A stretch of DNA of 10,960 nucleotides from DASWUD01 sp036401755 (GTDB lineage Bacteria; Pseudomonadota; Gammaproteobacteria; Thiohalomonadales; Thiohalomonadaceae): contig DASWUD010000100.1 in NCBI GenBank assembly GCA_036401755.1, forward strand, positions 1 to 10,960, in the 5' to 3' direction. Below are positions 1 to 6,307 of this stretch, one piece after another; positions within the stretch are counted from its first letter, which is position 1, and each line of letters begins with the position of its first letter. The position numbers and the translations under genes are program-made. Below the pieces are notes generated by a model. The model made no database searches, had not been told where the DNA came from, and saw nothing but the letters and a program-made list of their open reading frames with translations.

Positions 1-8
1 AACTCGGG

Positions 9-30
9 GAGGCGGGGCAACACCCGCCTC
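9..30 (-). terminator. Possible terminator hairpin after the CNNM/CBS gene
   Basis: An 8-bp perfect stem (GAGGCGGG at 9-16 against CCCGCCTC at 23-30) encloses a 6-base loop and directly abuts the stop codon of the minus-strand gene. Only eight bases follow it in the minus direction before the window ends. They contain no long T-run, so intrinsic termination is plausible but not shown. Confidence 0.4.
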
Positions 31-1344
31 TCATTGCCCCTTCTGCGTTTCATCTGCGGCGCGTTCGTGAATTCGGCTGGCCAGCACCTTGTCGATGCGG
101 TTGCCGTCCATATCCACCACCTCCAGCCGCCACCCTTGCCACTCGATCACATCACCGGTTTTGGGCAGGCGCGCCAGCACCCACATCATCAGACCGCCGA
201 GGGTGTGGTATTGCCCCTCCTGCTCGGCAGGGACGCTCTTCATGGCAAGCTGGTCCTTTAACTCAGGGATCGGGATCAATCCGTCGAGCAACCATGAACC
301 ATCCTCGCGCTGTACCGCCGAGGCCTCCTCGACATTGAACGGCTGCATCTCGCCGGTGACGGCCTCCAGCACATCGTGCAGCGTTACCAGCCCCTGAATA
401 TCGCCATATTCGTCGATGACCAGGGCCATATGGGCGGCCGAGGCGCGGAAATGTTCGAGCAGATCCATGCCCGAGAGCGACTCCGGCACGAACACGCCGG
501 GCTGTAGCTGTGTCGATAAATCGAGGTAATCCTTTTTAAAAGTGAGTTTGAGGATCTCCTTGGCGCTGATGATGCCGCGTACCTCGGACAGACCGCCTTC
601 GCACACGGGAAAACGGGAGTGGATCGATTCGGTGGCGCGTTGGAGATTTTCGGCAAAGGGCACGTTCAGATCGAGATAGACAATGTCGGCGCGCGGTGTC
701 ATGAGTGAGGCGATCGGCCGTTCATCCAGCCGGAAAATATTGCGCACCATGGTGTGTTCCTGCTGTTCGATGACCCCCGCCTCTGAACCCTCCTCCAGCA
801 TGGCGTGTATCTCCTCCTCGGTGACGGTGGGGTGTTGCATTTTGCGCGTGCCCAGCAGTTGCAGCACCGCATCGGTGGAGAAAGAGAGCAGGCGCACGAA
901 GGGATGTGTGAGCCGCGCGAGCAGAACTATCGGCCGTGCCACCCGCCGGGCAATCCCCTCGGGATTGAATTGGCCAATGCGTTTGGGCACCAGCTCACCA
1001 ATGACGATCGAAACATAGGTGATGACCACCACCACCAGCGCCGTGGCAAGGAGGTTGCTCGTCTCCGCCGGCAAACCGATCTTTTGCAGTTGCAGGGCCA
1101 AAGGCTCGGCCAGGACTGCCTGGCCGACAATGCCATTGAGGATGCTGATGGAGGTGATGCCGATCTGGATGGAGGAGAGAAAGCGTGTGGGATCGTCGTG
1201 CAGCTTGATGGCCACGGCGGCGGCACGGTCACCTTCTTCGGCCAACCGTGCCAGGCGCCCGCGCCGCGCGGCCACCAGGGCGATCTCCGACATGGCAAAC
1301 AGCCCGTTGAGCAGAATGAGAGCAATCAGCAGCAGGATTTCCAT
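31..1344 (-). CDS. CNNM-type membrane protein with CBS pair and CorC_HlyC domain (HlyC/CorC family, PaeA/YtfL-like)
   Basis: The 437-residue product has the classic three-part layout. An N-terminal DUF21/CNNM membrane domain spans about residues 1-195, with hydrophobic helices near 1-18, 58-80 and 98-118 and the family signature GELVPKRIG at 116-124. A CBS pair lies at about 213-335, with MTPR at 215-218 opening the first unit. A CorC_HlyC domain covers about 348-428. Members are inner-membrane proteins linked to Mg2+/Co2+ efflux or, for E. coli PaeA (YtfL), to polyamine efflux. From memory the length and C-terminal half resemble PaeA more than soluble CorC, but substrate cannot be read from sequence. 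I chose the ATG at 1344 because the protein then begins with the family's first membrane helix; the 29 extra residues available upstream are Cys-rich and unlike the family. The Shine-Dalgarno is weak (GGA about 11 bases upstream). The gene is divergent from ycaO. Confidence 0.9.
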   Translation of the reverse strand: MEILLLIALILLNGLFAMSEIALVAARRGRLARLAEEGDRAAAVAIKLHDDPTRFLSSIQIGITSISILNGIVGQAVLAEPLALQLQKIGLPAETSNLLATALVVVVITYVSIVIGELVPKRIGQFNPEGIARRVARPIVLLARLTHPFVRLLSFSTDAVLQLLGTRKMQHPTVTEEEIHAMLEEGSEAGVIEQQEHTMVRNIFRLDERPIASLMTPRADIVYLDLNVPFAENLQRATESIHSRFPVCEGGLSEVRGIISAKEILKLTFKKDYLDLSTQLQPGVFVPESLSGMDLLEHFRASAAHMALVIDEYGDIQGLVTLHDVLEAVTGEMQPFNVEEASAVQREDGSWLLDGLIPIPELKDQLAMKSVPAEQEGQYHTLGGLMMWVLARLPKTGDVIEWQGWRLEVVDMDGNRIDKVLASRIHERAADETQKGQ

Positions 1345-1546
1345 GGATGAGATTCCGAGGAGGGCGGAGCGGACGCAATGTGTGCCGATAGCGGCTGGAC
1401 AGAGGGAGTATAGGCAACACCGAGTGACCACGCGGGGAGTGTGTCAGCCAGCTCACAACAGCGCGGTGGGCCAGGCGGTCAATACGGTATAGAATGGCTT
1501 GGCACACATATTTCAGCCAAGCCGCTCGGCGCGCAGGACCATCAAA
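1345..1546. promoter_or_regulatory. Divergent intergenic region between the CNNM gene and ycaO
   Basis: Both flanking genes are transcribed away from this 202-base gap, so it should hold their promoters. On the plus strand TAGAAT at 1490-1495 is a 5/6 match to a -10 box, but no convincing -35 lies 16-18 bases upstream. On the minus strand I could not pick out a promoter. The direct evidence is therefore mainly the divergent layout. Confidence 0.35.
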
Positions 1547-3259
1547 ATGCCCACTGAACACTTTATCGCGGGGAAGGACGCCTCCCTGGAAGCCTCCATC
1601 GCTGCGATGCAGGCGCGCCTGCAAAGCCACGGTTTTCATGTGGTGGAGCGCTCCTGGCTCAATCCGGTGGAGGGGGTCTGGTCGGTGCATATCAGCGAGC
1701 GCGACTGCCCACTGCTCTTTAGCAACGGCAAGGGGGGCTCGGAGCAGGCGGCGCGTGCCAGCGCCCTGGGCGAATTCTTCGAACGCCTCAGCACCAACTA
1801 CTTCTGGACCCACTACTACCTGGGCGAGCAGATCGCCAACCACGACTATACCCACTACCCACAGGAGCGCTGGTTCCCGTTGGAAAGTGATGAGGTGTGG
1901 CCAAGCGAACTGCTCACCCCCGAACTGCACGACTACTACAACCCGGAGGGGAGTGTCACCGCCGCGCGGTTGGTCGATCTCAATTCGGGCAATGCCGCGC
2001 GCGGCATCTGTGCCATTCCCTATGTGCGGCTGCGTGATGGCGTGACCGCGTGGTTCCCGGTCAATCTGATCGGCAACCTCTATGCAAGCAACGGCATGGC
2101 GGCCGGCAACACCCTGCCCGAGGCACGCGCCCAGGCACTCTCCGAGATCTTCGAGCGCCACATCAAGTTCCGCATCATCGCCGAAGGGCTCTGCCTGCCC
2201 GACGTGCCGGACGAAGTGATCGCGCGCTACCCGCACATCGCCGCCGGCATCGCCGGACTGCGTGCGGCGGGCTTCGCGATCCTGGTGAAGGATGCCTCGC
2301 TGGGTGGGCAATATCCGGTGATGAATGTCACGCTGCTCAATCCCCATGATCAGGGGATCTTCTCCAGCTTCGGTGCTCATCCGCGACTTGAGATCGCCCT
2401 GGAACGCGCCCTCACCGAACTGCTGCAGGGGCGCGCCCTCGATGCGCTGGGTGGCTTCCCCGAGCCGGGCTTCGACATGGAGGAGATCGCCCATGCGCAG
2501 AATCTGGAGCTGCACTTCGTCGATTCGAGCGGCGTGATCGGCTGGAATTTCCTCGGCAGCGAAGCCGATTTCGAATTCGTCGACTGGAACTTCAGCACCA
2601 CCACCGCAGAGGACTACCAGTGGCTGGTGGATAAGATCCACGCCATGGGCCACGACATCTACGTCGCCGACTTCACCCATCTCGGCGTCTACGCCTGCCG
2701 CATCATCGTCCCCGGCATGTCCGACATCTATCCGGTCGATGACCTGGAGTGGGACAACAACAGCGTTGGCAATCTGCTGCGTCCGCCGCTGCTACGCCTC
2801 ACCGAACTGAACAGCGAGGAGTGCGAGGCGGTGCTCGAAGTGATCGAGGCGCTGGCTCTCGATGATCATGCGCCGGTGGCACCCCTCATCGGCCTCGCTG
2901 CCGATCCCGGCTCGTTATGGCGGGAGCTGCGCATCGGTGAATTGAAGACGCTGCTGGCGCTGGCCGCCGGTAACGAGGAGATGATCCTCGAAGGGTGCCA
3001 CTGGCTGCGCCACTTCAATCAATTGAGCGACGCGCGCCAGCGTGTCTACCGCTGCATCGAAAGCCTGCTGAATCTTGGCGACAGTGAGCCCTACCGCACC
3101 GCGCTGGCCAAGCTGTATGGCGTTACGGCCCTGCAGCAGGCCGAGGCCTTGCTGAACAATGAAGAGCGCTTCTTTGGCCTGGTGGCGCTGGGCAGCAATC
3201 TGGAACATTGCGCTACCCACCAGCGGCTGCTCGCTGCCTACCGCAAGATCTGGCAATAG
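1547..3259 (+). CDS. ycaO: YcaO-family ATP-dependent cyclodehydratase-like protein, E. coli YcaO type
   Basis: The 570-residue product follows E. coli YcaO over its whole length as I remember that protein: an N-terminal GKDASLE block (9-15), SWLNP (36-40), SNGKG (59-63) and a C-terminal helical region in place of the proline-rich tail of azoline-forming YcaOs. The ATP/Mg site is present: ExxE in GEFFER (E76, E79), a second ExxER in LSEIFER (E200, E203), and the ALERALTELLQGR segment (284-296). YcaO proteins activate peptide amide oxygens with ATP. The E. coli member is associated with beta-methylthiolation of ribosomal protein S12 by RimO, but its exact reaction is unsettled. No precursor peptide or azoline partner gene is nearby, which argues for the housekeeping role. 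The ATG at 1547 is preferred because it matches the E. coli N-terminus and has AGGA at 1535-1538; an in-frame ATG at 1499 has no such site. A DUF4282 gene follows after 77 bases, probably in the same transcript. Confidence 0.93.
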   Translation: MPTEHFIAGKDASLEASIAAMQARLQSHGFHVVERSWLNPVEGVWSVHISERDCPLLFSNGKGGSEQAARASALGEFFERLSTNYFWTHYYLGEQIANHDYTHYPQERWFPLESDEVWPSELLTPELHDYYNPEGSVTAARLVDLNSGNAARGICAIPYVRLRDGVTAWFPVNLIGNLYASNGMAAGNTLPEARAQALSEIFERHIKFRIIAEGLCLPDVPDEVIARYPHIAAGIAGLRAAGFAILVKDASLGGQYPVMNVTLLNPHDQGIFSSFGAHPRLEIALERALTELLQGRALDALGGFPEPGFDMEEIAHAQNLELHFVDSSGVIGWNFLGSEADFEFVDWNFSTTTAEDYQWLVDKIHAMGHDIYVADFTHLGVYACRIIVPGMSDIYPVDDLEWDNNSVGNLLRPPLLRLTELNSEECEAVLEVIEALALDDHAPVAPLIGLAADPGSLWRELRIGELKTLLALAAGNEEMILEGCHWLRHFNQLSDARQRVYRCIESLLNLGDSEPYRTALAKLYGVTALQQAEALLNNEERFFGLVALGSNLEHCATHQRLLAAYRKIWQ

Positions 3260-3336
3260 TCTCCCAAGGTCATGTCAGAGGTGACGGGAGTGGCGGCAAC
3301 ACAAATTTCGAACCTCGTGATCTGCAAGGAGTTAAC

Positions 3337-3603
3337 ATGTTCAATATCAGAGATATCTTCTTCTTCGATGAGCTGCTCACCCCCAAGGTGATCACCCTGC
3401 TCTACTGGCTGGCGCTGCTCTATGTGGCGGTCAGCGGCCTGAGTGTCATGTTCGCCGGTGACAAGATGACCTTCGCCAGGTTCACCAGCGGGCTGGGTGT
3501 GATGCTCGGTGGGGTGGTCGCTGCGCGTATCGGCAGTGAGTTGCTGGTGGTGGCCTTCAAGATCAACGAAAATCTTCAGACACTTGCCAATCGCAAGGAA
3601 TAG
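3337..3603 (+). CDS. DUF4282 domain small membrane protein
   Basis: This 88-residue protein of unknown function matches the DUF4282 pattern. A short start containing FFFDELLTPK (8-17) is followed by a hydrophobic helix at about 18-40, a short polar loop, a second helix at about 52-75, and the hallmark VAFKINENLQ (72-81) near the C-terminus. Two membrane segments and a short charged tail are predicted, so it should sit in the cytoplasmic membrane. The ATG at 3337 is fixed by a strong AAGGAG at 3326-3331, five bases upstream; the longer frame from 3208 only overlaps the end of ycaO. It lies downstream of ycaO and just before a terminator, so the two may be co-transcribed, although I know of no functional link. 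Confidence 0.87.
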   Translation: MFNIRDIFFFDELLTPKVITLLYWLALLYVAVSGLSVMFAGDKMTFARFTSGLGVMLGGVVAARIGSELLVVAFKINENLQTLANRKE

Positions 3604-3614
3604 TAACCATTGAT

Positions 3615-3645
3615 GAGGGCACAGCAATTGCGCCCTCTTCTGTTT
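3615..3645 (+). terminator. Intrinsic terminator after the DUF4282 gene
   Basis: A 6-bp GC-rich stem (GAGGGC at 3615-3620 with GCCCTC at 3632-3637) and an 11-base loop is followed by TTCTGTTT. It sits 11 bases after the plus-strand stop codon and in the gap before the convergent CoA-binding gene. The minus direction has no T-tract, so it should act mainly on the ycaO-DUF4282 transcript. Confidence 0.7.
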
Positions 3646-3668
3646 GATTCAGCGAAGCCTGTTGTTCG

Positions 3669-4091
3669 CTACGGCTGCATCAGCCGCATGAAGTCGCGAT
3701 AGATGCAGCGATCCATGATGACGGTGAGGCCGGCCTGTTGCGCCTTGAGCGCGGCCGCTTCGTTGATGACGCCATCCTGTAGCCAGATGGCCTTGATGCC
3801 GAGCGCGATGCACTCGTCGACGATGGGGCCGACGTGCTCGGGAGCGCGGAATACATCGACCAGATCGGGTTTTTCTGGCAGGTCGCGCAGCTCCGCGTAG
3901 GCCTTTTCGCCGAGCACGCTCTCCACCGCGGGACGCACCGGGATGATGCGATAGCCGAAGCACTGCAGTGATTCGGCCACCGCGTGGCTGGGGCGGTTGC
4001 GCTTTGGTGACAACCCCACCACGGCGATGGTGCGCACCCGCTGCAGCAGGGCGCGGATCTCCTCCATGGTGGGGTTTTCGAAGTGGCTCAT
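3669..4091 (-). CDS. CoA-binding domain protein, YccU type
   Basis: A 140-residue single-domain Rossmann-like protein of the CoA_binding_2 (YccU) family. The nucleotide-binding strand-turn is IAVVGLSPKRNRPSH (22-36), followed by GYRIIPVRP, the segment LVDVFRAPEHV, IWLQDGV, and a final MDRCIYRD close to the C-terminus, the order usual for the family. It is cytosolic; family members bind CoA, but no enzymatic role is established. The ATG at 4091 is chosen over a GTG at 4097 because GGAG, inside the end of lysA, sits 5 bases upstream. The start is then 2 bases after the lysA stop, so the two genes are almost certainly translated from one message. In many relatives dapF follows lysA; here this gene takes that place. 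Confidence 0.88.
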   Translation of the reverse strand: MSHFENPTMEEIRALLQRVRTIAVVGLSPKRNRPSHAVAESLQCFGYRIIPVRPAVESVLGEKAYAELRDLPEKPDLVDVFRAPEHVGPIVDECIALGIKAIWLQDGVINEAAALKAQQAGLTVIMDRCIYRDFMRLMQP

Positions 4092-4093
4092 GG

Positions 4094-5344
4094 TCACTCC
4101 GGCAGCAGCGACTCGTCGGCGTAGAGCCCTTCGATGGTCTCGCGGCGACGCACCAGATGCATCTTGTCGCCATCCACCATCACCTCCGGGGCGCGCGGCC
4201 GGGTGTTGTAGTTGGAACTCATGGAGAAGCCGTAGGCGCCGGCCGAGCGCACCGCCAGCAGGTCGCCGGCTTCAATCGCCAGCTCACGCTCCTTGCCCAG
4301 GAAATCACCGGTCTCGCACACCGGACCGACCACATCATAATGGCGCGCAGCGCGATCAGTTCGCTGATTCACCGGGATGATGTCCATCCATGCCTGGTAG
4401 AGGGCGGGGCGCATCAGATCGTTCATCGCCGCATCGACGACGGCGAAGTTCTTCTCTGCGTTGTGTTTGAGATACTCGACGCGGGTGAGCAGCACGCCGG
4501 CATTGCCGACGATGGCGCGCCCCGGTTCGAGGATCACCTTGAGATCGCGCCCGGCCAGCTTGTCGAGCAGCGGCGCCGCGTAGTCACCGGGCAGCGGCGG
4601 CGTCTCGTCACGGTAGGTGATGCCCAGGCCGCCGCCGATGTCGATGTGGCGCAGCGCGATCCCCTTGGCGAGGAGGGTGTCGACCAGCTGCAGTACCCTG
4701 TCCAGCGCATCGACGAACGGCCGTGTCTCGGTGAGCTGCGAGCCGATGTGGCAGTCGACGCCGACGATCTCGAGGTTGGCCATCGCGGCGGCGCGCAGAT
4801 AGATGAGCGGCGCTTCTTCGATGGCGATGCCGAACTTGTTCTCCTTCAGGCCGGTGGAGATGTAGGGGTGGGTCTTGGCATCCACGTCGGGATTGACGCG
4901 CAGCGAGATGGGCGCCTTCATGCCCAGTTCGCCCGCCACCTGGTTGAGCCGCTCCAGCTCCGCTTCCGATTCGACGTTGAAGCAGTGGATGCCCACCTCC
5001 AGCGCACGGCGCATTTCGTCGGCGCGCTTGCCGACCCCGGAGAAGACCACCTTGTGGGGGTCGCCACCGGCGGCGATGACCCGCTCCAGTTCGCCCACCG
5101 AGACGATATCAAAGCCGGAGCCAAGGCGCGCCATGACGTTGAGCAGGCCGAGGTTGGCGTTGGCCTTTACCGCGTAGCAGACCAGGTGGTCGACACTGGA
5201 GAAGGCGGCATCGAAGGCGCGCCAGTGGCGCTCCAAGGTGGCACGCGAGTAGACATAACAGGGGGTGCCGAAACGCTGGGCAACGGCTTCGAGGTCGGCC
5301 TCCTCGGCGAAGAGGTGGCCGTCGCGGTAGTTAAAAAAGTCCAT
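4094..5344 (-). CDS. lysA: Diaminopimelate decarboxylase
   Basis: The product catalyses the last step of lysine synthesis, the PLP-dependent decarboxylation of meso-diaminopimelate to L-lysine, in the cytosol. The 416-residue length is normal. It has the fold-III alanine-racemase-like barrel and then a beta domain. Visible residues are the PLP lysine K60 in CYAVKAN, H199 in VDCHIGSQ, the phosphate-binding GGG at 237-239 in HIDIGGGLG, EPGR at 273-276, the active-site cysteine C343 with E344 in CETGDFL, and YGFSMSSNYN at 371-380 near the C-terminus. The ATG at 5344 begins MDFFNYRDG, as in many gammaproteobacterial LysA proteins. The Shine-Dalgarno is poor, and translation probably couples to lptM, whose stop lies 6 bases upstream. 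No lysR-type regulator gene is adjacent. Confidence 0.97.
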   Translation of the reverse strand: MDFFNYRDGHLFAEEADLEAVAQRFGTPCYVYSRATLERHWRAFDAAFSSVDHLVCYAVKANANLGLLNVMARLGSGFDIVSVGELERVIAAGGDPHKVVFSGVGKRADEMRRALEVGIHCFNVESEAELERLNQVAGELGMKAPISLRVNPDVDAKTHPYISTGLKENKFGIAIEEAPLIYLRAAAMANLEIVGVDCHIGSQLTETRPFVDALDRVLQLVDTLLAKGIALRHIDIGGGLGITYRDETPPLPGDYAAPLLDKLAGRDLKVILEPGRAIVGNAGVLLTRVEYLKHNAEKNFAVVDAAMNDLMRPALYQAWMDIIPVNQRTDRAARHYDVVGPVCETGDFLGKERELAIEAGDLLAVRSAGAYGFSMSSNYNTRPRAPEVMVDGDKMHLVRRRETIEGLYADESLLPE

Positions 5345-5350
5345 GGCTGA

Positions 5351-5485
5351 TCAGTTCGTGGTCTGCTGTTGCGGGGTGGCGGGGTGGTAGAGGTCGCCCT
5401 TGGCGCCGCAGCCGCTGAGTAGGGTGGCGATACCCAACGCAACGATGGTGGCCCAGAGGGCGTATTGTGCCCAGCACGATCTCAT
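5351..5485 (-). CDS. lptM: LptM (YifL-like) small outer-membrane lipoprotein
   Basis: A 44-residue lipoprotein precursor: a positively charged start, a hydrophobic stretch at about 8-23, the lipobox LSGC with the lipidated cysteine at C26, then GAKGDLYHP, matching the CGxKGxLYxP signature of LptM/YifL, and a short Gln/Thr-rich tail. LptM is known from E. coli as a partner of the LptD-LptE LPS translocon that aids LptD oxidative maturation. The ATG at 5485 has GGGAG 7 bases upstream; an in-frame ATG at 5509 would add eight residues but lacks a ribosome site. Position directly before lysA and divergent from cyaY is the usual neighbourhood in gammaproteobacteria. An unusual point is an extra cysteine at residue 4, before the signal core. 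Confidence 0.88.
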   Translation of the reverse strand: MRSCWAQYALWATIVALGIATLLSGCGAKGDLYHPATPQQQTTN

Positions 5486-5520
5486 TACCGCACTCCCGAG
5501 GTGAGTCATAAAGAGGCCAC

Positions 5521-5526
5521 AGTATA
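5521..5526 (-). promoter_or_regulatory. Candidate -10 box for lptM-lysA
   Basis: TATACT, read on the minus strand, matches the sigma-70 -10 consensus at 5 of 6 positions and lies about 35 bases upstream of the lptM start, in the lptM/cyaY divergent gap. The region 16-18 bases upstream has no good -35 box. For cyaY on the plus strand the best pair is TTGCGC (5556-5561) and TATCTT (5579-5584), 17 bases apart, which is weak. Confidence 0.4.
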
Positions 5527-5615
5527 GCCGCCCTTGATCATCTCCATAACCCTCCTTGCGCCGGCGCCGGCAGCTCCTTATCTTTGTCACTCCGCCATCG
5601 TGTGAGGAGAGCGCC

Positions 5616-5942
5616 ATGACCGAATCCGAATTCAATCGCCAGATCGATGCCACCCTGCTGGCCATCGAGGAGGCGGCCGATGCCAGCGACGCCGACATCG
5701 ATTACGAGAACAGCGGCGGTGTGCTGACGCTGGCTCTGGGCAATGGCAGCCAGGTGATCATCAACCGCCAGACGCCGGTGCGCCAGCTCTGGGTGGCGGC
5801 GCGCAGCGGCGGTTTCCACTTCGATTTCGACGCGGCCAGCGGCGCGTGGCGCCGCGACAGCGATGGCGCCGAGCTGTTTGCCGTGCTGAGCAGCGTGCTC
5901 ACGGAGCAGGGGGGCGAGGCTGTTACCCTGTGCGCGGGCTAA
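5616..5942 (+). CDS. cyaY: Iron-sulfur cluster assembly protein CyaY (bacterial frataxin)
   Basis: The 108-residue product matches the size of E. coli CyaY (about 106). The first helix carries the acidic iron-binding ridge (E18, E19, D22, D25, D27, D29), followed by beta strands and the core signature INRQTPVRQLWVAARSGGFHF (49-69), in which N50, Q52, P54 and W59 are typical. CyaY is a cytosolic iron-binding modulator of IscS-dependent Fe-S cluster assembly. The ATG at 5616 is supported by GAGGAGA at 5604-5610, five bases upstream, and by the family N-terminus; the frame open from 5556 encodes an Arg-rich stretch not seen in the family. It is monocistronic and divergent from lptM. Confidence 0.95.
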   Translation: MTESEFNRQIDATLLAIEEAADASDADIDYENSGGVLTLALGNGSQVIINRQTPVRQLWVAARSGGFHFDFDAASGAWRRDSDGAELFAVLSSVLTEQGGEAVTLCAG

Positions 5943-5980
5943 CTCGCTGTTTTTATAGATCTTGAGCCAGGTAGGCTCTC

Positions 5981-6067
5981 GCAAAGGACGCCAAGACCAC
6001 CAAGGAGAAGCCCGCGAAAGAAATGGGCAAACGCCTTCCTCTGTAATCCCGCCTTGGCGGTCTTCGC
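5981..6067. repeat. Degenerate inverted intergenic repeat (GCCAAGACCACCAAGG type)
   Basis: The arm at 5990-6005 and the reverse complement of 6052-6067 agree at 14 of 16 bases, separated by 46 bases. The wording (GCAAAGGACGCCAAG, CCTTGGCGGTCTTCGC) resembles a low-complexity repeat I recall between genes of many environmental proteobacteria. A related phrase recurs at 8314-8334. No function can be assigned. Confidence 0.55.
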
Positions 6068-6241
6068 ACCCTGAAGGGCATAAACATCTTGGCGAAGTTA
6101 TTCTTGGCGGGTCACTAATTCAGGGGGTGCGGTTATTGGCCGGCAGCGCGTGCCAGGGATCGAGCGCCTCGAAGTGGTGGATGCCGCTCTGTGGGTCATG
6201 CGCCTTTCATGGCGGTGTAGAGTAGCGATGTTGATCGAGGA

Positions 6242-6273
6242 CTATGTTAGCCAATGACCATTGGCTAACATAG
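6242..6273. promoter_or_regulatory. Perfect 15-bp inverted repeat upstream of the cytochrome-DUF302 operon
   Basis: CTATGTTAGCCAATG at 6242-6256 is exactly mirrored at 6259-6273 with only two bases (AC) between. It ends 34 bases before the cytochrome start codon and 22 bases before its ribosome site. Neither direction is followed by a T-run, so it is unlikely to be a terminator. It could be an operator for a dimeric regulator, a cruciform, or a 5'-UTR hairpin; a 2-base loop would make a strained RNA hairpin, which slightly favours protein-binding DNA. I do not recognise it as an FNR, CRP, Fur or NarL site. Confidence 0.5.
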
Positions 6274-6307
6274 CGATAATCCCCCTGCCATCAACAAGGA
6301 CTTGGAT

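Larger units (their letters stand above)
5943..6307. other. 365-base intergenic region with repeat, gene-like fragment and palindrome
   Basis: No convincing complete gene is present. From left to right it holds a small GAGCC/GGCTC hairpin (5964-5978), a degenerate inverted repeat (5981-6067), a stretch at 6120-6209 whose minus strand reads as a protein-like C-terminus without a start, and a perfect palindrome (6242-6273) before the cytochrome gene. An 87-codon plus-strand frame across 5962-6225 runs through the repeat and looks non-coding. Confidence 0.6.

Noticed and set aside
1499..1546. Extended YcaO start at 1499
   Set aside because: It adds 16 residues not present in E. coli YcaO and lacks a ribosome site, whereas 1547 has both support from the family and AGGA upstream.
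1229..2680. A 483-codon minus-strand frame across ycaO and the divergent gap
   Set aside because: It overlaps the conserved YcaO active-site region in antisense and the start of the CNNM gene, with no family motifs.
1547..3259. YcaO as part of a RiPP (azoline or thioamide) biosynthetic cluster
   Set aside because: No precursor peptide, E1-like or TfuA partner, dehydrogenase, protease or transporter gene is nearby, and the protein has the E. coli-type C-terminus.
3968..5350. A 460-codon open frame on the plus strand over lysA
   Set aside because: It is antisense to a clear LysA with all catalytic residues, is rich in Asp, His, Val and Gln runs typical of complement frames in GC-rich genes, and matches no family I know.
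5962..6225. An 87-codon plus-strand frame in the cyaY-cytochrome gap
   Set aside because: It spans the intergenic repeat, lacks a ribosome site and has no protein-like pattern.
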